The notes under the pieces were generated by a model. It was not told the DNA's origin and did not search any database. It saw only the letters and a program-made list of their open reading frames with translations. Below are positions 48,501 through 57,607 of a stretch of DNA of 64,000 nucleotides, in pieces (the stretch's first letter is position 1; each line of letters begins with the position of its first letter). This DNA comes from Armillaria gallica (taxonomy: Eukaryota; Basidiomycota; Agaricomycetes; Agaricales; Physalacriaceae): NCBI GenBank assembly GCA_037576215.1, contig JBANDB010000001.1, positions 5,394,001 through 5,458,000 of the forward strand, in the 5' to 3' direction. The translations under genes were made by a program, and so were the position numbers.

Positions 48501-49640
48501 TCTTTCAGCTGAGAAAACACCATGCATCTCTGATACGATTCCAGCATTTGAAGCAATGAGATCAACGTGGGAGAAACTTGAGATAGAGATGCCGCATGCA
48601 GAAGATATCATTCGTGCTGGTCTTAACAAACTCGCAGAGTATCGTAATCAAGCAGATGACATTGATGCTTATTTTATTGCAATTCGTATGTGCTGATTTC
48701 TACTTCTCAGTTGATATGTCAACTTATATGTTTGTAGTTATCCACCCTAGCTATAAGATGCAATGGTTTCATGACAACATGCCAGACTGAGTTTCTGATA
48801 TGAAGCGCTTATTTACAGAAACTGTAACTCATTTGATTTGTATCAGTTATTCTCCCTCTGATCTAATTTGATAGCTCCGCCAATATCGAAGCTCCTCAGA
48901 TCTTCACACACCTGCACGGCCACTTGGTACAAACTCTGGGAATGCTCTTGCCCAGGCTCAGGATATCCTTCACATGAACCATGGCCCGAGTACCTATACT
49001 CCCAGATCATCAGGTTCACAAAGTCTCGGAGCAGAAGTTGATGCATACCTTTCGGATCCGGTTAGGCACAATACATCAATTTTGATGTTTTGGCAGGTAA
49101 GTGCACATGGCATCTTCATCAAAGTCTGGGTTAACAATGAATTTCAGGAGAATCAAAAGCGATATCCAACAATCTTTTCTCTAGTGCTAGATATTCTTCC
49201 TATCCAAGGTACTTCAGTACCTTCGGAGCGTATTTTTTCCAGTGCGAAGGAGACAGATACATTACGACAGAATCACTTGGGCCTGGACTCAATGGAAGCC
49301 TTACAAATGCTCAAGTTCTTGATAATGAAGGGCCGGGGCCTGAATTTTACAGATGGGTTGGATGAAGCTTTGCAGATCCAGGAACTTGAGGACCTTATGG
49401 ATCAGCAAACATTGATTCCCGAAGATATGCAGGCTTTTATCAAGTGTCTCGCACTGTAGAAAAATTCTCAATAGATTGATTTCCTTTTTTGATTATTAGT
49501 CAACACTAAAGCCAACTTTAAGCCGGAGCCTAGTTGAGTCAACATTATGCCGCAGGCTCAACCTGACTCGGCTCAAGCATAATTACCAAAGTCGGTATAA
49601 GCCTAGCCGAGCTGAGTCTAGCTGAGTCACAGCAACACTA
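45502..49640 (+). mobile_element. hAT DNA transposon (4139 bp)
   Basis: The termini are perfect 11-bp inverted repeats TAGTGTTGCTG...CAGCAACACTA, with weaker similarity continuing inward, and the flanks are an exact 8-bp duplication. Both subterminal regions are crowded with GGCTTRAGCC/GAGCC-type motifs, the usual hAT transposase binding-site style. It encodes one multi-exon transposase on the plus strand. Insertion is into the gag-protease junction of the minus-strand Gypsy, so it is younger than that element. Confidence 0.95.
46171..49459 (+). pseudogene. hAT transposase with BED finger and C-terminal dimerisation domain (nearly intact, few stops)
   Basis: A likely ATG at 46171 (MAQPVHRGPCTRAQRR) leads through Pro/Ser-rich sequence to a BED-type finger (VHCVFC near 46810 and WCRHLYTKH near 46930 after an intron). 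The RNase-H-like core follows in short exons: GAIGKISFTCDLWSSANL (about 47425-47480), MGWISIDNASNNDTM (about 47720-47765) and CFAHIMNLACKAVLT (about 47880-47925). The C-terminal hAT dimerisation region is at about 49170-49350 (YPTIFSLVLDILPIQGTSVP; SERIFSSAKETDTLR), ending at TAG 49457-49459. At least two in-frame TGA codons (near 47040 and 48202) sit where Arg is plausible. It is probably inactive now but only lightly decayed. Confidence 0.85.
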
Positions 49641-49648
49641 CACTATAT

Positions 49649-51971
49649 GCACATGGCATCCAGTTTGGAGATGCATGATGAGCAGCTGGTCATGTCCGAC
49701 AGTGGCTGCTCCTGATTTTCCACCTTCTACAGGTACCTTTCGGTTGGTCAAAGCTTCTTTAAGCTTGTTGCAGATTCCTGGGCTCTCTTCACATAATTCC
49801 TTGATGGAGACTTCGACCTTGGAATCTAGCACACAGTTGTAGAGATCTTCTGTGGTCCCAGACTTTATGATAGGAGCAGTATGCTTGTACTGTTGCTGAT
49901 GATCCTTCTTCGTGTCAGCGGATTGTGCCCCCACTTTAGCAGATGCATCTGGTGCTGGAGTGGGTTCCTTGACAGGTGGTTCAGTTGAGGCGGGCACCAT
50001 GGTGGATGGCTGGTTGGCCCCAGCGGATGGTATTACTACCTCCACTTTCTTGAAAGGTTTCCCTGGCCTCTTGCCTGGCGGTCTACTATCCTTCTTGGCT
50101 TTGACCCGTTCTTGGAGGATCTGCTTGAGGACCATGATAGTTGGGTCCTCTTCTTCCTCTTCCTTGTCTGACTGCTCTTCTAAGCATGCCATCAGCTGGG
50201 CGGCTTGCACCTCGGCGTGCTTCTCATACAAGCTTGTGAGCTGTGATGGTGTGACCATGGCGAAAGTGGTAGTATTCCCCACTTTGGGACCAAAGCCTTG
50301 AGGATACACGACACCAGCTGGTACACCATACCCATGCTGGGTGGCTATCATGTTGATTGTGGCTGATGTGTTCCATTGATCTTCATGCCACTTGTCTACC
50401 CTTGGCCTAAGATATCCAGATCCTTTGGGTAGCTCAGACCCATCTGGCATTACCAGCTTCCCCTTGATATGGTCGAACTTGATGAGATTTTTCTCCATAT
50501 CTGCTTTCTTTGCCAAGCAGTTCTTGTATCCGATCTTGCAACCATCTTATCCGCACCTCTTGTTGGCTCCGCCTTTGTCAACTAGCTTCTGAATTGCAGC
50601 TAGGAGCCGCTCTTCCATTGAAGATTCTGTTTTCACGGTGGCTTCTGCTGGTTGGGCAATTGTTTGCTGTTGTACAACCTGGGGAGCCACTGCTTGTGGC
50701 TGAGGAGAGTACGAGAGGAACCTGTATGGGTTATAGTACGTGAGAGGTGGACCTGCTGCGGTTGCCTTGGATAGTTGGTCTATCATGTCTGATATGCTTC
50801 CTCCTGGCATCATCATCTGTTGTTGCCTGTATGGCAGAAGCGGAGCTACTCCTGGTGGCTAAGCGTATTGCAGAGCGGGTGCTGGAGCTTGCTGCTCAAC
50901 ACCTGCATATGGCGAGAATGCTGGTGCAGGGTTTACGTATGGAGACCTATAGCTTTTCAGTGCGTACTTGGCCGCCTTCCTAACCTCTTCCACAGGGAAG
51001 GGTTTTGCTGGGTTCTGGTTTGGGAAGAGAACAGCTAGCCGTTGATCTATCATCATTCGTAGCATGGGATGAATGGCAGAGATGTACATCCGCATGTACT
51101 TGTGTTTCGACATGAGTGGACTTGTCCCTGCTGTGACATCTAATCCAATATTTTAGATGTATCTGTTGAAGCGGCCGAACTCGTCCAGTGTTGAGATCAG
51201 AGAGGCTCTAAGGATCCTAGCCGCTTCTTCTAGATGAGCAGGCGTGTATTGGCGGGTCTTATTGGATTTCAGGTAGAACCCATAGCATTCCTCCTTGAAT
51301 GCATCCCACATTGCTGTCGCTTGGTTGGCTGAATTGGCTTGTGATAGCTTTCACCACAGATCAGCAGCTGTCGGGTCTGTGTATAGGATGGCAGCTTGTA
51401 TGTATTCCCAATCCGTCTGTTGTCCTACACTCTCGCATGTCCGCTTTACTTTGTCAAAGAAGACAGGTAGGGTTATTGAGTCTTCAGGTCCTTTCCAGCT
51501 CCAGCTAGGTGCTTTTCCAGATCCTCTGATAGGTAATTGCTGGTTCTGTGCCAGTGCTTGTTGTTGTCCTGCCATGTTGAGATGAAAATGAATATGTCTA
51601 TTCCTTGACCAACGAAAGGTCTTGTTGATTGGGAAAAGTGTTGGTGAGGGTGGTGGACTTGGATCTTCTTGCTCGTCCGACCAGGTTCAAAATAAATCTA
51701 GATCGGGCAGATCTAATGTGTATGCCTGTGGGTCTGAGTTAGACCTTGGGTGGGTTGATGGTCCTGGTAGCAGACTGGCTATGGGTGAAGGTGATAAGGA
51801 CAATAGTGGTGATTCAAGGATAGCCCTTAACTCCTGCTTGTAAGCTGAGGTGAAGGATGAATCCAAGTAAAAGTGATATGATTCGTTGTCAGAAACAAGG
51901 TCGAAGAGATCTTCTTCATCTGAAATCCTATTGCCTGTGGCGGCTTGAGCAACAGTCCATAATGCTTCCAC
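49649..51971 (-). pseudogene. gag of the minus-strand Gypsy (degenerate)
   Basis: The first segment (from about 51990 down) reads TLRPTTRHLEVEALWTVAQ..., continuing to an acidic region ending DLPDLDLF. The capsid-like part follows from 51575 (APSWSWKGPEDSITLPVFFD; MWDAFKEECYGF; IDQRLAVLFPNQNPAK). A decayed zinc-knuckle region lies near 50550-50516. The last part (50516-49649) has a Pro/Lys-rich stretch and KLVMPDGSELPKGSGYL, and runs straight into protease across the hAT insertion. Several TGA stops interrupt it. No clear ATG survives at the expected start; an upstream in-frame TAA lies near 52025. Confidence 0.75.
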
Positions 51972-52034
51972 TTCTAAATGTCGCGTGGTGGGACGAAGGG
52001 TACTTCTTCTACTAGCAATTGTGGTTTAACCTCC

Positions 52035-52050
52035 CTTGCGATGGGCTCCA
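52035..52050 (-). other. tRNA-type primer-binding site of the minus-strand Gypsy
   Basis: On the minus strand the LTR end CTTACA is followed by AG and then TGGAGCCCATCGCAAG. A TGG start two bases after the LTR is the normal complement of a tRNA CCA end, in contrast to the self-priming chromoviruses in this window. The tRNA was not identified. Confidence 0.55.
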
Positions 52051-52076
52051 CTTGTAAGGCTAGCAAACTCTCTGGT

Positions 52077-55000
52077 CACTCAATGCCCTAGCCCTTTTGC
52101 AAAAATTGCTATTATAATAGCGATTTCTATTACATAGGGAGCCTATAATAATAGGCCTATTGTTATAGAGCGATATTATATTATTAGTAATACTAGCAAT
52201 ATTCTATATTGGGTTGTGATATTCCATATTAGGTTACGATATAGGTAAGGAGTCTAGGTGAGGCTATTTTTAGGGTAGGGTGATGAGGAAAGGGTCTATT
52301 ATTAGCATCAATTGCGCATTTTTGCTATTTTTAGGGGCTAGAGCCAGATTTAGAATGCCAGATCAATGTTTCTCAAAAATCTAGCTCATTCCTTATTGGG
52401 AAAGGCTAAAATTAAATTCTAGGCCTCTTATAATAATCTATAATTAAATGGTATGGTGACCCTATCAATATTCAGCCGAAAAAGGCTGGATGGATCAAAA
52501 GAAAAAAAGATGCATTAAAAATATGCTTTTTCTCAAATTTCTGGCTCATTTCTCAATGAATTGGGCTAATATTAAAGAGAGAATCTTGCCCTGTATTATT
52601 CTTTATGTCTGTAAGGTTATTTCATTGAAATGCGGCCAAAATTGGATGGATGTGTCGAAATTGGTTTGGATGTAGTGGCAGTGCAGAATGGCATCAATAA
52701 TATCAGTCTATTTTCAGACTAAATAGGGGTTTAGGCTTATTTGAGCATCCTCTGGGTGATTGATGGGCCAGGGGATGGTACTAGTATATGCTTAAATATA
52801 AATAACATAAAATCGAACCATCTGGTGAAGTATGGGGGCCTTGGAGAGTGTTTCAAAGAGGTAATATAGTGAAAAAGAGTGTAAAAAGAAGATTATTCAC
52901 TTTTGGAGTGTGCTACATGCATCAGATCAGCTGGGGGACTTTACCAATGAACTTCCTGACCTTTAAAACCTCTAAAAAAACTCCTCTGCAGTATATGTGG
53001 GGCCCTGAATAGCTAAGGATGGAGGGAATGAAGGTGTATATTCACTTTTAATGGTGCTGCGTGCATTGGATAGCTTCAGGGACCTCGCCATTCGATTTCT
53101 ACACTATGAAAACCTTAGAATACATCCTCAATAGTTATATATGACCACCAGAATACTGTGAAAAATAGGGAATTGTGGGTAAAATATGTATTATTTTGTT
53201 TTATAGGTGTCAGATTGCTCTGGGAGTATCACCATTGAATTCCTTGACCTTGAAAACCCCCAAAAGACTCTAAGTTTCATTTGTGAGGTTTCAGTATCGA
53301 TCATAATAATGATATTACAGTTTAGGAGAGGCATATATGAATACTCATGTTTCTGAGTCTCGGAAAATTTTGGAGTTGTTACCAGTGGATTCCTTGACCT
53401 TACAAACCCCCAGAACACCCCAGAAGCACATTACAAACCTGTGAAATCCATGGTAACAAGGGTGATAGTGAAAATCTCCGAAGCATCATATATCTCGCAT
53501 TTCTGAGTGTTGGGGAATGTAATTCTGGTATTGAATACACGATATATATTGTATAATAGTGTGTACGAAAGATCAGGATAATCCAAAATGTATTGGCAGA
53601 GATATAAGCAGATCTTTCTGAAAATAAGGAGGAGCACCTCCTTGATTTCAATTTTCTGGTCATCCTATGGCCTGGGGACTATCAGAGTTGGATTCCTGGA
53701 CCCAAAAAACAGTAGGATCACCAATCATCCATGGGGTTTATGTGTCAAAACTCCAAAGTAATGAGTGTACACTCAGTTATGTATAAAGATATCCTCTGTG
53801 CATAGATATTGCACTGTTAAAAATTACCCCTAGGAATGATACATGAGTCTAATGTTTTTTGGGTTCAGGAATCCAACTCTGATAGTCCCCAGGCCATAGG
53901 ATGACCAGAAAATTGAAATCAAGGAGGTGCTCCTCCTTATTTTCAGAAAGATCTGCTTATATCTCTGCCAATACATTTTGGATTATCCTGATCTTTCGTA
54001 CACACTATTATACAATATATATCGTGTATTCAATACCAGAATTACATTCCCCAACACTCAGAAATGCGAGATATATGATGCTTCGGAGATTTTCACTATC
54101 ACCCTTGTTACCATGGATTTCACAGGTTTGTAATGTGCTTCTGGGGTGTTCTGGGGGTTTGTAAGGTCAAGGAATCCACTGGTAACAACTCCAAAATTTT
54201 CCGAGACTCAGAAACATGAGTATTCATATATGCCTCTCCTAAACTGTAATATCATTATTATGATCGATACTGAAACCTCACAAATGAAACTTAGAGTCTT
54301 TTGGGGGTTTTCAAGGTCAAGGAATTCAATGGTGATACTCCCAGAGCAATCTGACACCTATAAAACAAAATAATACATATTTTACCCACAATTCCCTATT
54401 TTTCACAGTATTCTGGTGGTCATATATAACTATTGAGGATGTATTCTAAGGTTTTCATAGTGTAGAAATCGAATGGCGAGGTCCCTGAAGCTATCCAATG
54501 CACGCAGCACCATTAAAAGTGAATATACACCTTCATTCCCTCCATCCTTAGCTATTCAGGGCCCCACATATACTGCAGAGGAGTTTTTTTAGAGGTTTTA
54601 AAGGTCAGGAAGTTCATTGGTAAAGTCCCCCAGCTGATCTGATGCATGTAGCACACTCCAAAAGTGAATAATCTTCTTTTTACACTCTTTTTCACTATAT
54701 TACCTCTTTGAAACACTCTCCAAGGCCCCCATACTTCACCAGATGGTTCGATTTTATGTTATTTATATTTAAGCATATACTAGTACCATCCCCTGGCCCA
54801 TCAATCACCCAGAGGATGCTCAAATAAGCCTAAACCCCTATTTAGTCTGAAAATAGACTGATATTATTGATGCCATTCTGCACTGCCACTACATCCAAAC
54901 CAATTTCGACACATCCATCCAATTTTGGCCGCATTTCAATGAAATAACCTTACAGACATAAAGAATAATACAGGGCAAGATTCTCTCTTTAATATTAGCC

Positions 55001-55486
55001 CAATTCATTGAGAAATGAGCCAGAAATTTGAGAAAAAGCATATTTTTAATGCATCTTTTTTTCTTTTGATCCATCCAGCCTTTTTCGGCTGAATATTGAT
55101 AGGGTCACCATACCATTTAATTATAGATTATTATAAGAGGCCTAGAATTTAATTTTAGCCTTTCCCAATAAGGAATGAGCTAGATTTTGAGAAACATTGA
55201 TCTGGCATTCTAAATCTGGCTCTAGCCCCTAAAAATAGCAAAAATGCGCAATTGATGCTAATAATAGACCCTTTCCTCATCACCCTACCCTAAAAATAGC
55301 CTCACCTAGACTCCTTACCTATATCGTAACCTAATATGGAATATCACAACCCAATATAGAATATTGCTAGTATTACTAATAATATAATATCGCTCTATAA
55401 CAATAGGCCTATTATTATAGGCTCCCTATGTAATAGAAATCGCTATTATAATAGCAATTTTTGCAAAAGGGCTAGAGCATTGGGTG
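52077..55486. mobile_element. Foldback (palindromic) element, 3410 bp, no transposase
   Basis: The termini are CACTCAATGCCCTAGCCC and, inverted, CACCCAATGCTCTAGCCC. Positions x and (107564 minus x) are complementary over roughly 52390-53710 without gaps; one A-run indel shifts the outer part by one base. Frames in one arm are repeated exactly in the other on the opposite strand. The central 140 bp or so (53711-53853) is only partly similar. A 7-bp duplication (CTCTGGT and CTCTAGT) flanks it; hAT-like 8 bp is possible with two mismatches. No coding domain was found; short frames in the arms are mirror copies of each other. It is non-autonomous, family unknown. Confidence 0.85.
52932..53700. 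repeat. Degenerate tandem array, units of about 140-160 bp, in the foldback arms
   Basis: A motif like GGGACTATNACCATTGAATTCCTTGACCTT followed by AAAACCCCCAAAA recurs starting at about 52932, 53078, 53222, 53373, 53511 (weak) and 53674. Intervals are about 146, 144, 151, 138 and 163 bp. The same array is present inverted in the right arm. Confidence 0.6.
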
Positions 55487-56354
55487 CTCTAGTAAGAGAA
55501 AGTCATATCTGCATCTGCAAGATCTTTTGTATATGCAAGGAGGGTTACCACCCACTCTGAAGAGATCTGATAGAATCTGCTCTGCCTGTGGATACGATAG
55601 AAAGAAGTAGTCTAAGCATTCGCTTAGGATGCTAAACTGAGAGTGATTGTGTGAAGATAGCAAGAGAAAAGGAGAATTCCTTGCAATCCGCTCACAATGC
55701 TAGGCTCAGAGGTGGCTAGATGTGCTTAAAAGAGTAGTGGAATGTATTTCTTTAGTGTGCTATGAGCAAGTGAGATTAACTGAGATTGTAAGTACATTGT
55801 ACGCGCTTATATAGTGGCAGATCCGAATCAGCTCCCTGCTCCTGCACCTGCCCGCTCCGATATCCCTGAATGTACCTCTTTGGAAGTGATATTTGACACG
55901 AGCTGACACATTGAAATTCGCTTTGTGAGCTACTCCAGCGCCATCGAGCAGATTCTGCAACACCTTCTGCATCTGGTTGGGTTTGAGAATAGCTATATAT
56001 GGCTATCCACCATCAGCCAATTTGTCTGCTCTTCAAAGGTAAACCTTCTGCCATCCACTATCGTGAATACTTCAGGTTGATAGCTGTCAGCTCCTGAAGC
56101 CTAGGCTAGTCAAATACCCATGAAATAAGGCAGTTTTGTGGCAGATAGCATATCGCCAGGTGAATAATGCATCGCTTAGTGGACGTGTAGCAGATGGGCG
56201 GTTTCCCGGGCAGATTCCGCAGGAATTCTGTTTTCCATCGGTAGAGAAGTGAGACTAGAGGAGCAGTGAGTGAAAGTGGTTGTAGTGTGGCACCTTGTCA
56301 CTGTATCAAGGTGAAAACCAAAACTTGGTGCACACATAGATGTGGTGCAGCACA

Positions 56355-56870
56355 ACGATGAACATGCCCAACATCAAGGCCCTGCGACCACCATCATGCT
56401 CACTGCTGCTGATGCCGCCCAGACACAACATAGGCCTGCTCCACTCGACCCAGATATCCCAGATATCCCAGACCACAGCATCCTCCAATCTTTGGGCAAA
56501 GGAACCTGGAACCATTGTGCACCAGCCCCCTGGACACCCCCATCGTTGTACATCAGCAGCCTGTTCCCACCCTCACCTATCCTGCTATATAACACCTCAT
56601 GTGTTCAGGCTACGTCCACCACCACCTCATCACCCCTCTTTTCGATACCAGAGAATGTACTGCTGGCATCTTTTCCCCTCCTAGACCCCACTTTTGCCAT
56701 CAAACAGGGCGTTGAATGTGTCATGTCCAGTTTTCCAGCTCTCACCATTGCTATCCACTCCCGTCTGCCCCAATAGTGCTTATGTGGATGTAGACAGTGG
56801 TCATACACCCGTATAAGCAACACATCGTGGGTGCCGTCAATTCCTGCTCACTGCAGGGCATGTATGTTTT
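56355..56870 (+). other. Coding-like remnant to the right of the Gypsy, unknown
   Basis: The plus-strand frame TTIMLTAADAAQTQHRPAPL... continues Pro/Ser-rich to a stop near 56776. It adjoins the Gypsy target site and was presumably next to 33853-34877 before insertion. No family recognised. Confidence 0.3.
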
Positions 56871-56933
56871 TATTTATTCCTTTAATACTTGTCCCCAATT
56901 GGACATCAATAATTATATATCATATATATTAAT

Positions 56934-57055
56934 GTCTGTGTGGTGTAGTGGTTAAAGATATGTGTTTTCATAGCAGATGTTGGGGTTCAACTTTCAGTGG
57001 TAGGAATAATTTTGACCTTGAAAATTCTGTTCATTGTTGTCAAAAAAAAGGTAAT
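56934..57055 (+). mobile_element. Possible tRNA-derived SINE remnant
   Basis: TGGTGTAGTGGTTAAAGA (from 56941) resembles a tRNA D-arm and A box, and GGGGTTCAACT (56982-56992) resembles a B box / T-loop 40 bp later, with an anticodon-like TTTTCAT loop between. Acceptor pairing is poor, so it is not a working tRNA. An A-run ending near 57050 could be the tail. No second copy was found in the window. Confidence 0.4.
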
Positions 57056-57329
57056 CCAAAATTTATTTGATAAATCCAGCCTTTAGCTGGTGTTAATGTT
57101 TTGGGTTGCTTCATAAATCTCTTCTAAAATATATTTCAGCTATGGTTAAATTTTTGCAGATCTCAGAACAGGCTGGGAGAGCACAAAATTGAGATTTTAT
57201 ACATATAGCATGCTATATAGGCTGCCACAGGGATAGGCTTAGGTGCCAGAATGTGGCTGTGCCAAACGATTCATATTTGCTAAATGATTTTAGGTCCTTT
57301 GACAGGCCATTTGCCATAGCCTAGGGACA

Positions 57330-57567
57330 TGGGGTGTTCTCTCACCAACAACTCATTATTAGACTCTCACTTTTTGTATATAAGTAATGTAGCTCTCACT
57401 GTATAGTCTCCAGCTTCAAGCTAACATTTATTCATACCAATCTCTTCACTTAATACTTACTTAGAACTAAGACATTAGTCTTATCTCCTTTAGCCATGAG
57501 ACTCAACAGTGACTGCCCGAACATGAGACAGCCATTATTTACTCTTGATTGGAGGTTGGGTCTAACA
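57330..57567 (+). repeat. 3' half of the copy 2 chromovirus 5' LTR
   Basis: It contains TATATAAG, the self-complementary motif, GTGACTGCCCGAACATGA (GTGACTGCCCGAATGTGA in copy 1), and the end CTAACA. It is directly followed by the primer-binding site and gag leader. The TG start of the LTR is missing here. Confidence 0.75.
57377..57424 (+). promoter_or_regulatory. Copy 2 LTR promoter: TATATAAG and predicted RNA 5' end
   Basis: TATATAAG at 57377-57384; AGCTTCAAGCTAA at 57412-57424, 35 bp downstream. The latter pairs with the primer-binding site at 57568-57581 with one mismatch, at a CpG-derived position. Confidence 0.6.
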
Positions 57568-57581
57568 ATTAGCTCGAAGCT
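57568..57581 (+). other. Primer-binding site of copy 2, self-priming type
   Basis: ATTAGCTCGAAGCT, one base different from copy 1 (ATTAGCTCAAAGCT), immediately after the LTR and without TGG. Confidence 0.6.
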
Positions 57582-57607
57582 GCCCTAGCTCCTTAACCGG
57601 AGCCTTC

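Larger units (their letters stand above)
45494..49648. repeat. 8-bp target-site duplication CACTATAT (45494-45501 and 49641-49648)
   Basis: Perfect 8-bp duplication flanking the hAT element, the size made by hAT transposases. Removing the element and one copy rejoins the Gypsy frame smoothly from CHVHI to VVADEAGG. Confidence 0.95.
34878..56354 (-). mobile_element. Minus-strand Ty3/Gypsy element, 21.5 kb including nested insertions
   Basis: The LTRs are 34878-35743 (3' LTR) and 52053-56354 (5' LTR, enlarged by a foldback insertion), in the same orientation as the minus-strand gag-pol between them. Both read TGTGCTGC...CTTACA on the minus strand. Outer flanks are ACAA (34874-34877) and ACGA (56355-56358), consistent with one 4-bp target duplication after one CpG transition; the solo LTR of this family also has a 4-bp duplication. 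A TGG-starting primer-binding site follows the 5' LTR. Gag, protease, RT, RNase H and integrase are recognisable. Nested in it are a hAT element, a non-coding TIR-like element and the foldback. The original element was about 12.5 kb, of which 4 kb lies between integrase and 3' LTR and carries antisense ORFs. Confidence 0.8.
52053..56354 (-). repeat. 5' LTR of the minus-strand Gypsy, interrupted by a foldback element
   Basis: 52053-52076 and 55487-56354 together match the other two LTRs of this family; the 3.4 kb between is absent from both. The junction sequence reads CTCTGGT on the left and CTCTAGT on the right, against a single CTCTGGT at 34895-34901. Confidence 0.85.
32463..57329. mobile_element. 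Putative element bounded by inverted repeats, about 3.4 kb once the nested Gypsy is removed
   Basis: 32496-32545 matches the reverse complement of 57246-57296 at about 46 of 50 positions (core GACCTAAAATCATTT and TTTGGCACAGCCACAT), with weaker similarity further out on both sides. On the left the outer part is palindromic (CCAAATG...AGGTCAATTGACCT...CATTTGG). Removing the 21.5-kb Gypsy leaves about 3.4 kb between the repeats. No transposase was recognised and no target duplication was resolved, so the alternative of two independent dispersed repeats remains. Confidence 0.4.

Noticed and set aside
52490..55074. Short ORFs in the palindrome arms (52490-52675, 53191-53418, 53400-53663 and their mirrors) as genes
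   Set aside because: They lack recognisable domains and are exact mirror copies caused by the inverted repeat, so their conservation is structural.
52077..55486. Palindrome as an assembly artefact
   Set aside because: Not fully excluded, but the ends coincide with a short duplication and with an uninterrupted site in the sister LTR, and the centre is diverged rather than a perfect fold. These fit a real insertion; long reads should decide.
56934..57005. Functional tRNA gene
   Set aside because: A- and B-box-like motifs are present but acceptor and T-arm pairing are poor; treated as a tRNA-derived remnant.
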